DNA of 64,000 bases, taken from positions 62,001 through 126,000 of the forward strand of contig NZ_QFVR01000009.1 of assembly GCF_003143975.1 (NCBI RefSeq), given 5' to 3'. The notes beneath the pieces were generated by a model. That model saw nothing but the letters and a program-made list of their open reading frames with translations, made no database searches and was not told the DNA's origin. Shown piece by piece: positions 42,034 through 53,709 of this stretch; position 1 is the stretch's first letter; each line of letters begins with the position of its first letter. A program made the translations under genes and the position numbers. This DNA is from Kurthia sibirica (GTDB taxonomy: Bacteria > Bacillota > Bacilli > Bacillales_A > Planococcaceae).

Positions 42034-43203
42034 ATGAAGCGTTTTGAAAATGCTTTCAATAATTTAGAACGACCATTTGCTTGGGTAGATTTGAACACAG
42101 TTGATCGCAATATTACCATTTTATCTTTGCAGTCAAAAGATAAAAAAATACGCATTGCTACTAAAAGCATAAGGTCATTAGAGATGCTTCGTTATTTGGA
42201 AGAGAATATACCCTATTTTAACGGGTGGATGACATTTACAGCTGCGGAAACATGCTATTTAGCATCACAGGGATTGGACAATTTTTTGCTTGGTTATCCA
42301 GTGATGGAAAAACAAGCGGTTATTGATTGCTGTCAATTTATTAAAAAAGGAAAAACAATTATCTTTATGATCGATGATTTGCGCCAAGCGGGTTGGCTAA
42401 ACGATATGGCAAAAATGCAAGATATTCAACTGTCGATTTGCCTTGATATCAATCTCTCCATGCCAACACCCTTCCTCTATTTTGGTACGAGGCGCTCATC
42501 GATTACCAATACGGAAGAATTATTATTACTAATCGAACAATGTGAAGCGATGAGTCATGTGCATATTACTGGACTGATGGGCTACGAAGCACAGATTGCT
42601 GGCGTAGGGAACAAACCTAAAAACTTCTATAAAGGTATGATTATTCGTAATTTACAAAAACGTTCGAAAAAGAAAATTAGTGAATTTCGTAAAAAATCGG
42701 TGCAATTAATGGCCAGTAAAATTGGTAAATTGAATTTTGTTAATGGAGGTGGTACAGGGAGTCTTGACTTTACAGCGATGAGCGACGAAGTGACAGAAGT
42801 AACAATCGGCTCAGGTATTTTCAAGCCGGCGTTATTTGATTATTACGCGGATAGTCAATTACAGGAAGCAGCAGGTTTTGCATTGCGTGTTACGCGCCAG
42901 CCGACAGCTGATACAATTGTTTGTCATGGTGGTGGCTATTTAGCATCTGGACCAGCCGATTATTTGCGCCTTCCGTTCATATTAAGCCCTGGGTTGTCTT
43001 ACTACGCAACAGAAGGTGCTGGAGAAGTACAAACACCGCTGAAAATGTCTAGTGGTCAATATGAGATTGGCGATACGATTTACTTCAGACACGCCAAAGC
43101 AGGGGAGCTTTGTGAGCGATTTGATGCCCTTCATCTTATGCGAAACGGCAAATATAAAGGGTGTTATAAAACATATAGGGGGGATGGGCAATGCTTTCTT
43201 TAG
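42034..43203 (+). CDS. PLP-dependent alanine-racemase-fold enzyme (amino acid deaminase/aldolase type)
   Basis: A 389-aa protein with the N-terminal TIM barrel of alanine racemase/D-threonine aldolase enzymes and a C-terminal metal-linked beta domain. The PLP lysine is probably Lys44 in RIATKSIRS; phosphate-binding NGGGTGSLDF and the barrel strand VHITGLMGYEAQIAG are seen. It likely acts on D-amino acids or a beta-hydroxy amino acid. It overlaps the next gene by 13 bases, so both are translated together. GGGGTGTTGAG precedes ATG 42034. Confidence 0.85.
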   Translation: MKRFENAFNNLERPFAWVDLNTVDRNITILSLQSKDKKIRIATKSIRSLEMLRYLEENIPYFNGWMTFTAAETCYLASQGLDNFLLGYPVMEKQAVIDCCQFIKKGKTIIFMIDDLRQAGWLNDMAKMQDIQLSICLDINLSMPTPFLYFGTRRSSITNTEELLLLIEQCEAMSHVHITGLMGYEAQIAGVGNKPKNFYKGMIIRNLQKRSKKKISEFRKKSVQLMASKIGKLNFVNGGGTGSLDFTAMSDEVTEVTIGSGIFKPALFDYYADSQLQEAAGFALRVTRQPTADTIVCHGGGYLASGPADYLRLPFILSPGLSYYATEGAGEVQTPLKMSSGQYEIGDTIYFRHAKAGELCERFDALHLMRNGKYKGCYKTYRGDGQCFL

Positions 43204-44522
43204 ACAAATTACGTGGTGGGAAATTTGCCAATTGGTCACAAAATGAGCGTTCCACAAACTTCGAGTTGTATACACCTTCTTCTATAGAAGAGGTTACGGC
43301 TATTATTGCTCATTCTGCAACAGCAAATAAAAATTTGCGGGTCATTGGTGCGGGTCATTCTTTTAGTCCGGTTGCAAAACCTGAACATAGCGCCATGACT
43401 TTGCATAATATGCGTGGCATGATTACGATAGACGAGGACAAACAGCAGGCTACTTTTTGGGCAGGTACGTATTTGCATGAAGTCGGTCCACTATTGGCAA
43501 AATACGGCTTAGCACTCGAAAATATGGGCGATATTGCTGAACAGTCAATTGCAGGGGCAATATCTACTGGCACGCATGGCACGGGTTTAAAGTTACGCTC
43601 CGTATCCAACCAAATTGTAAAGTGGTGCTTTATAGATGGTCAGGGGCATTATCAAGAAGTGGGACGAGATCAGGATGATTTGTCACAAGCGCTACATATT
43701 TCGCTTGGTTTGCTCGGTGTAATTGTGCAAGTAACATTTCAGGCAGTACCCTTGTACGCTTTGCGTTATACCTCATCACATGTCACGTTAGCCGATACAT
43801 TACGCGATGCTCAGGGTATTTTACAACAATATCGTCATGCGGAATGGTTTTACTTTCCAGGACAAGAGAAGATGCAATTAAAAACAATGGAACAAATTCA
43901 ACTGCCAATATCTACGTCAACGGCATGGCAAAAATGGACGGATGATTTTATGGAAAATACTGTTTTTCATATGTTATCGAGTAGTTGCAAATGGTATCCA
44001 AAAGCAACGAAATGGGTTAGTAAAGTTTCAGCGAACGCTGTACCAGTAGGGACGAAGGAAGCGTATAGTTATCAAATTTTCCCATCTCCACGCAAAGTAC
44101 GTTTTGTCGAGATGGAATATGCCATTCCACTTCATCAATTTGAAGCAGCACTAGAAGAAATTCATTATGTCTTAAAATCAAACCCCTTTAAAGTACATTT
44201 TCCGATAGAATGTCGTGTATCGGCAGGAGAAACAGGATTTTTAAGTCCTACGCAGGGACAAAATTCGGCTTTTTTTGCTTTCCATATGTATAAAGGAATG
44301 CCTTATGAAGAATATTTTAAGTGGGCACATAATATGATGGAATCATATGGGGCAAGACCACATTTAGGCAAGATGAACAAACTAACCCATGAAACGATGT
44401 ACGAAAAATATGAAGATTTTTCTAAGTTTTTAAATATTCGCGAAAAAATGGATCCGAATCATGTTTTTATGACACCCTATTTTAATCATTTATTACAACC
44501 GAAGACTTACTCTACAAAGTAG
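43191..44522 (+). CDS. FAD-linked oxidoreductase of the D-arabinono-1,4-lactone oxidase family
   Basis: A 443-aa flavoprotein: N-terminal FAD_binding_4 domain (RVIGAGHSFSPVAKPEH, SIAGAISTGTHGTG, SLGLLGVIVQVTF) and C-terminal ALO domain (FPIECRVSAGET, HLGKMNKL, FDPN-like MDPNHVF). Relatives oxidise aldonolactones, alditols or cyclic sugars, with the FAD sometimes bound through the His of GHS. Start ATG 43191 lies inside the preceding gene after GGGGGGATGGGC. The strict pairing with a PLP enzyme suggests a short joint pathway whose substrate I cannot name. Confidence 0.88.
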   Translation: MLSLDKLRGGKFANWSQNERSTNFELYTPSSIEEVTAIIAHSATANKNLRVIGAGHSFSPVAKPEHSAMTLHNMRGMITIDEDKQQATFWAGTYLHEVGPLLAKYGLALENMGDIAEQSIAGAISTGTHGTGLKLRSVSNQIVKWCFIDGQGHYQEVGRDQDDLSQALHISLGLLGVIVQVTFQAVPLYALRYTSSHVTLADTLRDAQGILQQYRHAEWFYFPGQEKMQLKTMEQIQLPISTSTAWQKWTDDFMENTVFHMLSSSCKWYPKATKWVSKVSANAVPVGTKEAYSYQIFPSPRKVRFVEMEYAIPLHQFEAALEEIHYVLKSNPFKVHFPIECRVSAGETGFLSPTQGQNSAFFAFHMYKGMPYEEYFKWAHNMMESYGARPHLGKMNKLTHETMYEKYEDFSKFLNIREKMDPNHVFMTPYFNHLLQPKTYSTK

Positions 44523-44664
44523 GGACGATGGTTGTTCGTAAGTAACGCCGCCTATTTCAATTCGATAATTGTTAGAATAATATAAGTTTTCTAAAAATAT
44601 ATTTATGCCGACATAATGTAGAAGAAAACAGTAGTTTTAACCATGAAAGCGTATTCAATTAGCA

Positions 44665-44732
44665 TTAATTTTTTTGAATTATTAAACAATTCAAAAAATA
44701 GCATTGACGTACTACAAATTAGGCTCTATGAT
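44665..44732 (+). promoter_or_regulatory. Promoter of the ilv-leu region with AT palindrome
   Basis: TTGACG (44704-44709) and TATGAT (44727-44732) are spaced by exactly 17 bases, a good sigma-A promoter about 80 bases before ilvE. Just upstream, TTTTTTGAATT / AATTCAAAAAA (44669-44698) forms an inverted repeat that might be a weak terminator of the preceding operon or a CodY-type site; it does not fit the CodY consensus well. Confidence 0.6.
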
Positions 44733-44810
44733 AATAACAATTTACAAAACATATTCGTAAATATGGCTGACTAAATATTCATTGTTGTAGAGAGAAAGAA
44801 GTGATGGATT

Positions 44811-45692
44811 ATGACGGAACAACTAATATTCTTAGCTGGACAACTAGTGAAAAAACAAGATGCAAAGATTTCAGTTTATGACCATGGATTTTTATATGGA
44901 GATGGCATTTTCGAAGGTATTCGCGTCTACAACGGTAATATTTTTCGTTTAGAGGAGCACCTCATACGTCTCTATGAATCTGCACAGTCAATTATGCTGT
45001 CCATTCCATATAATATAGATGAACTAACAACGATTATTATCGATACAATAAAAGCAAATGAGTTGCAAAGTGGTTATATTCGCCTCGTTATTACAAGAGG
45101 GATTGGTGATCTAGGCATTGACCCATTTAAATGTAAAAATGCTAGCGTCATCGTCATCGTAGAGCCATTGGCGTTATTCCCAGAGGAACTTTATCAAACT
45201 GGCTTAAAAATTGTGTCGGCATCGACGAGAAGAAATCGTTCGGATGTTTTAAGCCCAAAAACGAAATCACTCAACTATTTAAACAATGTCCTTGTTAAAA
45301 TAGAAGCAAATTTAGCAGGTGTCCCAGAGGCATTAATGATGAATACAGATGGTTATGTGGCGGAGGGTTCTGCCGATAATATTTTCATCATTAAGAATAA
45401 GGAATTGATTACACCACCCGGTTATATAGGTGCACTCGAAGGCATTACACGTAATGCTGTGTTAGAGGTGGCGCGCAGTAAAGGATATGTTGCTCGCGAA
45501 GATGTTTTTACTCGCCACGATGTCTATGTTGCGGATGAAGTTTTCTTAACGGGAACAGCAGCTGAAGTAATTGCGGTGATCGAGGTAGATGGTCGCATAA
45601 TTGGTAGTGGTAAACCTGGAGAGATTACAAATGATATCTTACAAGGTTTCCGTGAAATAGTAGAACTTGATGGTGTAAAAGTATATAAATAA
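44811..45692 (+). CDS. ilvE: Branched-chain amino acid aminotransferase
   Basis: A 293-aa class IV PLP aminotransferase for the last step of leucine, isoleucine and valine synthesis. Seen: FLYGDGIFEGIRVYNG at the N-terminus, PLP lysine in KTKSLNYLNNVL, GYVAEGSADNIFI, and LTGTAAEV near the C-terminus. It is the first gene of the ilv-leu set. GAAAGAAGTGATGG upstream gives only a weak ribosome site before ATG 44811. Confidence 0.93.
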   Translation: MTEQLIFLAGQLVKKQDAKISVYDHGFLYGDGIFEGIRVYNGNIFRLEEHLIRLYESAQSIMLSIPYNIDELTTIIIDTIKANELQSGYIRLVITRGIGDLGIDPFKCKNASVIVIVEPLALFPEELYQTGLKIVSASTRRNRSDVLSPKTKSLNYLNNVLVKIEANLAGVPEALMMNTDGYVAEGSADNIFIIKNKELITPPGYIGALEGITRNAVLEVARSKGYVAREDVFTRHDVYVADEVFLTGTAAEVIAVIEVDGRIIGSGKPGEITNDILQGFREIVELDGVKVYK

Positions 45693-45719
45693 TCGATAAA
45701 TGAAATAGGCGGTGTCAAC

Positions 45720-47387
45720 ATGCGTAGTGATATGATCAAATTAGGTGTGGACCGAGCGCCACATCGCAGTTTACTATATGCAACAGGAATTAAAACGAAA
45801 GATCTTCAAAAACCATTTATCGGTGTATGTAACTCATACATCGATATTATCCCAGGACATAAACATTTACAGGAGTTTGGTAAACTTGTAAAACAAGCCA
45901 TTATTGAAGCGGGCGGTATTCCATTTGAATTCAATACAATTGGTGTAGATGACGGTATTGCGATGGGGCATATTGGCATGCGTTATTCATTGCCAAGTCG
46001 AGAACTAATCGCTGATTCAGCTGAAACAGTCATTAATGCACATTGGTTTGATGGTGTATTTTACATTCCAAACTGTGACAAGATCACACCGGGTATGCTG
46101 ATGGCTGCAGTGCGTACAAATGTACCATCCATCGTCGTTACGGGTGGCCCGATGGAAGCTGGTGTCTCGGCTGAAGGTGAGGCGCTATCATTAACGTCCG
46201 TTTTTGAAGGTGTTGGTGCATTTAAGGCTGGTACAATGACGGCTGAAAAATTGCTCGATATCGAAGAAAATGCATGCCCAACATGTGGCTCTTGTTCAGG
46301 AATGTTCACGGCAAATTCGATGAATTCTTTAATGGAAGTATTAGGATTGACAGTACCGGGTAATGCAACGATTGTTGCAACCTCTGATGAACGCTATGAG
46401 CTGATTAAACAAGCAGCTGTACATTTAATTGACATGGTGAAAAAAGATATTAAACCGCGCGATATTGTGACGAAAGAAGCGATTGATGACGCTTTTGCAC
46501 TTGATATGGCAATGGGTGGCTCGACGAATACAGTCTTACATACATTAGCAATCGCTCATGAAGCGGATATTAAGTATGATATTGAAGATATTAATGTTGT
46601 TGCTGAACGCATCCCTTATTTAGCAAAAATCATGCCTGCTTCAGATGTATCGATGCATGATGTGCATTTGGCAGGGGGAATTTCAGCAATCATCAATGAA
46701 TTAGCATCGATCCCTGGCGCAATATCTGCTGATCGTCTGACGGTTACAGGTAAAACATTGCGTGAAAATGTAAAAGATGCTACTATTACAAACACTAACG
46801 TCATTCGTACAAAGGATAATCCATACAGTAAAGTTGGAGGATTATCGATCTTATTCGGTAATATTGCTCCACACGGCGCTGTTATAAAAGTAGGTGCTGT
46901 TGATCCCTCCATTCAAACTTTCCGAGGTGAAGCAATCGTCTTCAACTCACAAGAAGAAGCACAGGATCGTATCGATGATGGTACAGTTCAAAAAGGTCAT
47001 GTAGTCGTTATTCGCTATGAAGGACCAAAAGGTGGTCCAGGTATGCCAGAGATGCTAACGCCAACATCAGCGATTCAAGGTCGTGGATTAGGAAAAGATG
47101 TCGCACTGATTACAGATGGTCGATTTTCGGGTGCATCAAGAGGGATTTCAATTGGACATATTTCACCAGAAGCTGCAGAAGGTGGTCCACTGGCACTAGT
47201 GGCTAATGGAGATATTATTACGATTGATCTTCCAAATCGTACGATGAATGTCGAACTTTCTGAAGAAGAAATGGATAAGAGACGTCAAGTATTACCAGCG
47301 TTTGAACCGAAAATTAAGCGCGGTTGGTTAGCGCGTTATTCACACTTAGTAACGTCCGCTTCTACAGGTGGCGTTATGAAATTCTAA
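45720..47387 (+). CDS. ilvD: Dihydroxy-acid dehydratase
   Basis: A 555-aa iron-sulfur enzyme that dehydrates 2,3-dihydroxy acids in valine and isoleucine synthesis. Cluster cysteines lie in [16 protein letters not shown] and [17 protein letters not shown]; the C-terminal barrel has [11 protein letters not shown] and [11 protein letters not shown]. It begins 27 bases after ilvE, with AGGCGGTG as ribosome site, so ilvE-ilvD share a transcript that runs into the T-box leader. Confidence 0.96.
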   Translation: MRSDMIKLGVDRAPHRSLLYATGIKTKDLQKPFIGVCNSYIDIIPGHKHLQEFGKLVKQAIIEAGGIPFEFNTIGVDDGIAMGHIGMRYSLPSRELIADSAETVINAHWFDGVFYIPNCDKITPGMLMAAVRTNVPSIVVTGGPMEAGVSAEGEALSLTSVFEGVGAFKAGTMTAEKLLDIEENACPTCGSCSGMFTANSMNSLMEVLGLTVPGNATIVATSDERYELIKQAAVHLIDMVKKDIKPRDIVTKEAIDDAFALDMAMGGSTNTVLHTLAIAHEADIKYDIEDINVVAERIPYLAKIMPASDVSMHDVHLAGGISAIINELASIPGAISADRLTVTGKTLRENVKDATITNTNVIRTKDNPYSKVGGLSILFGNIAPHGAVIKVGAVDPSIQTFRGEAIVFNSQEEAQDRIDDGTVQKGHVVVIRYEGPKGGPGMPEMLTPTSAIQGRGLGKDVALITDGRFSGASRGISIGHISPEAAEGGPLALVANGDIITIDLPNRTMNVELSEEEMDKRRQVLPAFEPKIKRGWLARYSHLVTSASTGGVMKF

Positions 47388-47399
47388 TAATTCAAACTA

Positions 47400-47691
47400 A
47401 TTAAATAATTAAAACGTTGATGAGGTAAAAGGTTTTGAAATTTATATTTTCAGAGAGCCGGGTTGCTGTGAGCCGGTAATATAATCAAAACTGACATCCC
47501 CTCGGAGTGGGTTATTAAACGCATTTTGCTATTAGATAACCTCGGGCGCATTCTTTTGTGCTCGTTAGATAAAGAATAGTTAATCTATTCAAGAGGTAGC
47601 AGTAAGTTGCTACGAATAAGGGTGGTACCATGAAAAGCTTTTTTCATCCCTACGCAGAGGTCTTTTTTGCGTGGGTGAAGAAGCTTTTTTA
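47400..47691 (+). promoter_or_regulatory. T-box leader of the ilvB operon, probable isoleucine specifier
   Basis: The T-box core AGGGTGGTACC is at 47619-47629, followed by a strong terminator (AAGCTTTTTTCATCCC-type arm / GGGTGAAGAAGCTTTTTTA, 47634-47691). In Stem I, GGTTTTGA (47431) pairs with TCAAAACT, leaving GACATCC in the specifier loop. Using the usual GA-x-codon layout, the specifier is ATC (47496-47498), which means isoleucine. Uncharged tRNA would then allow read-through into ilvBNC-leuBCD. No clear promoter is seen just upstream, so ilvED transcripts may feed it. Confidence 0.9.
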
Positions 47692-47731
47692 TTATAAAGA
47701 AAATACAGATAGAAAAGGGAGGAGTATATCG

Positions 47732-49504
47732 ATGAATGCTCAAGTTTCAACGACTACTGAGAACGACAAGCAATTAGAAAAAACAACTCCAACTCCGGAG
47801 CAATCTGACAAACCAAAAACAGGCGCTGATATTTTTATCGAATCATTGAAAAAACAACATGTTGAAATCATCTTTGGTTATCCAGGTGGGGCAGTTTTAC
47901 CACTATATGATGCACTATATCGCAACCCAATTCGCCATATACTTGCTCGTCACGAACAAGGTGCTATTCATGCGGCAGAAGGTTATGCGAGGGTATCAGG
48001 TTTACCCGGTGTTGTTATTGCCACTTCCGGACCTGGGGCTACGAATCTTGTAACAGGTATTACTGATGCGATGATGGATTCTATTCCACTCGTAGTTTTC
48101 ACCGGTCAAGTAGCAACGACGGTCGTAGGTACAGATGCCTTCCAAGAAGCGGATATTGTTGGTATTACACAACCAATTACAAAGCATAACTACCAAATAA
48201 AAGATGTCCAAGACCTACCGAGAATTGTAAAAGAAGCATTCCATATCGCCTCAACCGGTCGCAAAGGTCCAGTGTTAGTCGATATTCCAAAAGATATAGC
48301 AAACGCAGTATTTAATTTTGATCACTATGATGAAAATGAAGAAATCTATCTGCCAGGTTATCAGCCAACACTACAACCAAATTTTTTGCAGATTAAAAAG
48401 GCAATTGCTTTGATTGCACAAGCGGAGCAACCGGTCATCTTAGCTGGCGCTGGTATTTTAGCGGCTGATGCAGCGGGTGAATTAACTGAATTTATTGAAA
48501 AGTATAACTTACCAGTAACAAACACTTTACTAGGATTAGGCTCCATTGATGGTGAACATCCACAATTTTTAGGCATGGCTGGCATGCACGGGACATTTGC
48601 TGCAAATATGGCGATTAGTGAGTGCGATGTTCTGATTAATATTGGAGCACGCTTCGATGACCGCCTCACGGGTAATCTAGATTCTTTTGCACCAAAAGCA
48701 AAAATTATTCATATTGATATTGATCCAGCAGAGATTGGCAAAAATGTCGATACTGATGTACCAATTGTAGGTGATGCAAAACTTGCTTTACAAGCTTTAT
48801 TGTCAAAAGATTTTGACAAAAAAGACACGCCGGCTTGGGAAGAATATTTAACGGAATGCAAAAATCAATTCCCATTATGGTATGACGCAGAGGCTGCAAA
48901 TGGTGAAATTCTACCTCAGCAAGTGGTAGAACTTGTCGATCGTATCACGAAAGGTTCAGCTATTATGACAACCGATGTTGGGCAACATCAAATGTGGGCA
49001 GCACAATATTATAGTCATAGAAAAGACCATCAATGGGTAACATCCGGTGGACTTGGTACGATGGGATTTGGTTTCCCAGCTGCCATCGGAGCACAATTTG
49101 CTTTCCCAAACAAGAAAGTAATTTCGATTGTAGGTGATGCGGGCTTCCAGATGACGCTTCAAGAATTAGCATTATTAAAAGAGTTCAATCTACCTGTAAA
49201 AGTGATTATTTTAAATAACGCTTGCTTAGGTATGGTTCGTCAGTGGCAGGAAACATTTTATGAAGAACGCTATTCTTCATCGATGATTCCCGTGCAACCT
49301 GATTTCGTGAAATTAGCAGAGGCATACGGTGTAAAAGGATATCATTTCGATAATATCGCTACACTTGAGGCGGATTTAACTGCCGCAATTTTATCGGATG
49401 AGGCTGCATTAATCGATGTTCGTGTAAAACAACTGGAACTTGTGACACCGATGGTTGCACCAGGACAAGGTTTGGCTAACATGATTGGAGTGACAAAAGA
49501 ATGA
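47732..49504 (+). CDS. ilvB: Acetolactate synthase large subunit
   Basis: A 590-aa thiamine-diphosphate enzyme that makes acetolactate or acetohydroxybutyrate. Catalytic Glu is in [16 protein letters not shown], the ThDP motif in [30 protein letters not shown], and FAD-fold residues in [11 protein letters not shown]. True start is ATG 47732 after GGGAGGAG; an in-frame ATG at 47630 lies inside the T-box antiterminator and would be non-genic. The stop overlaps ilvN by four bases (ATGA). Confidence 0.95.
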   Translation: MNAQVSTTTENDKQLEKTTPTPEQSDKPKTGADIFIESLKKQHVEIIFGYPGGAVLPLYDALYRNPIRHILARHEQGAIHAAEGYARVSGLPGVVIATSGPGATNLVTGITDAMMDSIPLVVFTGQVATTVVGTDAFQEADIVGITQPITKHNYQIKDVQDLPRIVKEAFHIASTGRKGPVLVDIPKDIANAVFNFDHYDENEEIYLPGYQPTLQPNFLQIKKAIALIAQAEQPVILAGAGILAADAAGELTEFIEKYNLPVTNTLLGLGSIDGEHPQFLGMAGMHGTFAANMAISECDVLINIGARFDDRLTGNLDSFAPKAKIIHIDIDPAEIGKNVDTDVPIVGDAKLALQALLSKDFDKKDTPAWEEYLTECKNQFPLWYDAEAANGEILPQQVVELVDRITKGSAIMTTDVGQHQMWAAQYYSHRKDHQWVTSGGLGTMGFGFPAAIGAQFAFPNKKVISIVGDAGFQMTLQELALLKEFNLPVKVIILNNACLGMVRQWQETFYEERYSSSMIPVQPDFVKLAEAYGVKGYHFDNIATLEADLTAAILSDEAALIDVRVKQLELVTPMVAPGQGLANMIGVTKE

Positions 49505-50016
49505 GAAGAGTAATTACCATCACAGTAATCAATCAGAGCGGTGTATTAAATCGCGTGACAGGGCTTCTTATGAAGCGTCAATTCAATATTGAAAGCATTA
49601 CCGTCGGCCATACTGAAACAGAAGGTATGTCGAAAATGACATTTATTGTTAATGTGGATGAAGAACGTAAAATTGAACAACTTGTAAAACAAGTGTCTAA
49701 ACAAATTGATGTCATTAAAGTGAATGATATTACAGACAAATCGATCGTAATGCGTGAATTAGCATTAATTAAAGTAGTAGCTCCACCGAATTTGCGTGCT
49801 GAAATCAATTCAATTGTCGATCCTTTTAGAGGTTCGATTATCGATATGGGTAAAAATGTTGTAACCTATCAAATTGTCGGAGATCCCGAGAAAATAGACG
49901 CATTTATTGAATTGATTAAGCCGTATGGCATAAAAGAGCTTACACGAACAGGTGTTACTGCCTTTGTACGTGATGCACAATTGAAACCAACAACGCAAAT
50001 TTCGATTTTAAAATAA
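49501..50016 (+). CDS. ilvN: Acetolactate synthase small (regulatory) subunit
   Basis: A 171-aa protein: N-terminal ACT domain ([32 protein letters not shown]) that senses valine, and a C-terminal ALS_ss domain ([32 protein letters not shown]). It activates and gives feedback control to IlvB. Translational coupling through the ATGA overlap fits one-to-one assembly. Confidence 0.95.
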   Translation: MRRVITITVINQSGVLNRVTGLLMKRQFNIESITVGHTETEGMSKMTFIVNVDEERKIEQLVKQVSKQIDVIKVNDITDKSIVMRELALIKVVAPPNLRAEINSIVDPFRGSIIDMGKNVVTYQIVGDPEKIDAFIELIKPYGIKELTRTGVTAFVRDAQLKPTTQISILK

Positions 50017-50033
50017 TAAAAACAAACATATAG

Positions 50034-51065
<1,032 letters not shown>

Positions 51066-51085
51066 TAACAAACTCTTGGCAGCAG

Positions 51086-51114
51086 GAGGGAAATCATCGT
51101 ATGGTGATTTCCCA
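51086..51114 (+). other. Intergenic hairpin between ilvC and leuB
   Basis: GGGAAATCAC-type arms (GGGAAATCATC / GGTGATTTCCC) form a stable stem without a T run. It may be a processing or stability element. The 112-base gap is where leuA stands in most Bacillales operons; there is no leuA here. Confidence 0.55.
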
Positions 51115-51177
51115 ACCTAGCTGTTCAATACATAAGGTGCTATTTTCGCACGATTAGATTTTTAGGAGGAAAAACAA

Positions 51178-52269
51178 ATGGAAAAGAAAATTACAGTATT
51201 ACCTGGTGATGGAATCGGGCCGGAAGTTGTCACTGCAGCGGTGGAAGTATTACAAGCAATCGCAAAAAAATACAATCATATATTTCATTTTGCGTATGGC
51301 GCAATTGGTGGAACAGCTATTGACCAATTTAGCGACCCACTGCCACAGCAGACGATTGATTTAGGTGAAGAAAGCGACGCCATTTTATTAGGTGCTGTAG
51401 GTGGACCCAAATGGGATAATAACCCATCTGAATTACGTCCAGAACTAGGATTATTACGCATTCGTAAACATTTTGATCTCTTTTCAAATTTGCGCCCTGT
51501 TCAAGCCATTCCATCGATGCTCAAATCATCTCCACTAAAGGAAGATATCGTTAAAAACGTCGATCTTCTAATCGTTCGAGAATTAACGGGTGGTTTATAC
51601 TTTGGCGAGCGTCATCGCACGCATGATGAAGCATTAGATTCGCTAACATATACGCGCCCTGAAATTGAACGCATTGTCGATAATGCATTTAAATTAGCAC
51701 GTTTACGTCGGAAAAAATTAACATCGGTTGATAAGGCTAATGTCTTGGATACATCGCGTTTATGGAGAGAAATTGTCGAGGAGAAAAAAGCAAGCTATCC
51801 AGATGTGGAAGTGGAGCATAGTTTAGTTGATTCTACTGCCATGAAACTTATTACCGATCCTTCATCTTATGATGTTATTGTGACTGAAAATATGTTCGGA
51901 GACATTTTAAGTGATGAAGCATCGGTCATCACTGGTTCGCTTGGTGTATTGCCATCAGCCTCGATGCGTGGGGATCATTTTGGTTTATATGAACCTGTAC
52001 ATGGCTCTGCGCCAGAAATTGCTGGCAAAGGAATTGCGAATCCAGCGGCAACTATTTTATCGGCTGCCATGTTATTAAACTACTCTTTTGAATTAGCTGA
52101 GGAAGCAAAGGCGATTGAAAAAGCGGTGGCGGCAGTGTTTGAAAAAGGATATTTCACTGGAGATATGGCACCAAAAGGTACAACGGCTTTGTCAACAAAT
52201 GATTGGACTGAAAAAGTCATCGCTGAGATCGATGCGAGTTTTGTCCGTGAAGAATCAAATTCTTACTAA
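51178..52269 (+). CDS. leuB: 3-isopropylmalate dehydrogenase
   Basis: A 363-aa NAD-dependent decarboxylating dehydrogenase of leucine synthesis. Seen: [11 protein letters not shown] at the start, [33 protein letters not shown] (isopropylmalate contact) and [16 protein letters not shown] metal site, then [27 protein letters not shown] precedes ATG 51178. Confidence 0.96.
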   Translation: MEKKITVLPGDGIGPEVVTAAVEVLQAIAKKYNHIFHFAYGAIGGTAIDQFSDPLPQQTIDLGEESDAILLGAVGGPKWDNNPSELRPELGLLRIRKHFDLFSNLRPVQAIPSMLKSSPLKEDIVKNVDLLIVRELTGGLYFGERHRTHDEALDSLTYTRPEIERIVDNAFKLARLRRKKLTSVDKANVLDTSRLWREIVEEKKASYPDVEVEHSLVDSTAMKLITDPSSYDVIVTENMFGDILSDEASVITGSLGVLPSASMRGDHFGLYEPVHGSAPEIAGKGIANPAATILSAAMLLNYSFELAEEAKAIEKAVAAVFEKGYFTGDMAPKGTTALSTNDWTEKVIAEIDASFVREESNSY

Positions 52270-52288
52270 TTACAATGAGGTGAAAAAA

Positions 52289-53698
52289 GTGGGTAAAAAT
52301 ATTATTGAAAAAGTATGGCAACAACATATTGTTTATGAAGAACAAGGTAAGCCAGATTTACTGTATATTGATCTTCATCTCGTACACGAAGTAACTTCGC
52401 CACAGGCATTTGAAGGTTTACGTTTGGCTAATCGTCAGCTGCGCAGACCAGATTTGACTTATGCAACAATGGATCATAATGTACCAACAAAAAATTTACC
52501 GATTATTACCGATCCCATTGCTAAAAAGCAGATTATTACATTGGCAGATAATTGCAAAGAGTTTGGCGTGGAGTTGGCAGATATGGGTCATCCAGACCAA
52601 GGAATTGTTCATGTAATTGGGCCACAACTTGGTTTGACCCAACCTGGTAAAACAATTGTTTGTGGAGATTCCCACACGTCTACACATGGCGCGTTTGGTG
52701 CTATTGCTTTTGGGATTGGGACATCAGAGGTAGAGCATGTTATGTCAACGCAAACACTTTGGCAAGCAAAACCCAAAACATTAGAAATTCGCGTGACAGG
52801 TCAATTAGGTTTTGGTGTAACGGCAAAAGATATTATTTTAGCAATTATCGCTAAATTCGGCATTGATGTGGGTACTGGGCATATTGCTGAATTTACTGGA
52901 GATGCCATTCATCAATTATCTATGGAAGAACGAATGACTATTTGTAATATGTCTATTGAAGCGGGTGCAAAGGCAGGGTTGATTAGCCCGGACGCTATTA
53001 CGATCGACTATATTAGAGGTCGAAAGTATGCACCTAAAGGGGAGGCGTTTGATCAAGCTGCTGTGGAGTGGTTAGCATTAGCTTCTGATGACGATGCGCT
53101 ATATGATCGTACTGTAACAATTGATACATCTGAAATTGAGCCATTTGTCACATGGGGAACAAATCCTTCTATGGGTACGGGTATTTCAAACACAGTACCC
53201 TTTGCAGCTGATTTTGAAGATGAATCGGACAAACAAGCATTACAAAAAGCATTAGCTTATATGGACTTACAAGAAGGAACGCCTATTTCAGAAATAGCAA
53301 TCCAACATGTATTCATCGGCTCCTGTACAAATTCACGTATGCATGATTTGCGTGCAGCTGCTGAAGTGATTAAAGGACGCAAAGTAGCCAAAGGTGTAAC
53401 AGCAATTGTCGTACCGGGCTCCAATACGGTTAAACAGCAAGCAGAAGCGGAAGGGTTACATGAACTATTTTTAAATGCTGGTTTTGAATGGCGTGAGACA
53501 GGATGTTCCATGTGTTTAGCTATGAACGATGATGTTGTGCCAGCGGGCGAACGTTGTGCTTCAACTTCAAATCGTAATTTTGAGGGTCGTCAAGGTGCTG
53601 GAGCACGAACACATCTTGTCAGTCCACCAATGGCAGCAGCAGCAGCCATTGCAGGACATTTTGTTGATGTTCGAGAAGTGATGAATATACCAGTTTAA
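52289..53698 (+). CDS. leuC: 3-isopropylmalate dehydratase large subunit
   Basis: A 469-aa aconitase-family subunit with a 4Fe-4S cluster; ligand cysteines are in [29 protein letters not shown] and [11 protein letters not shown]. Start is GTG 52289 (TGAGGTGAAAA upstream; [15 protein letters not shown] is the usual family start). A longer frame back to 52115 would run through leuB in another phase. Confidence 0.95.
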   Translation: MGKNIIEKVWQQHIVYEEQGKPDLLYIDLHLVHEVTSPQAFEGLRLANRQLRRPDLTYATMDHNVPTKNLPIITDPIAKKQIITLADNCKEFGVELADMGHPDQGIVHVIGPQLGLTQPGKTIVCGDSHTSTHGAFGAIAFGIGTSEVEHVMSTQTLWQAKPKTLEIRVTGQLGFGVTAKDIILAIIAKFGIDVGTGHIAEFTGDAIHQLSMEERMTICNMSIEAGAKAGLISPDAITIDYIRGRKYAPKGEAFDQAAVEWLALASDDDALYDRTVTIDTSEIEPFVTWGTNPSMGTGISNTVPFAADFEDESDKQALQKALAYMDLQEGTPISEIAIQHVFIGSCTNSRMHDLRAAAEVIKGRKVAKGVTAIVVPGSNTVKQQAEAEGLHELFLNAGFEWRETGCSMCLAMNDDVVPAGERCASTSNRNFEGRQGAGARTHLVSPPMAAAAAIAGHFVDVREVMNIPV

Positions 53699-53709
53699 AG
53701 GAGGAGTTC

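Noticed and set aside
44669..44698. CodY box before ilvE
   Set aside because: The inverted repeat TTTTTTGAATT / AATTCAAAAAA does not match AATTTTCWGAAAATT well enough to claim it.
47630..47731. Extended ilvB start at 47630
   Set aside because: That ATG lies at the T-box core and inside the terminator stem. ATG 47732 has a proper GGGAGGAG site.
52115..52288. Extended leuC start inside leuB
   Set aside because: The extra residues are unlike LeuC, and GTG 52289 gives the usual family N-terminus with a ribosome site.
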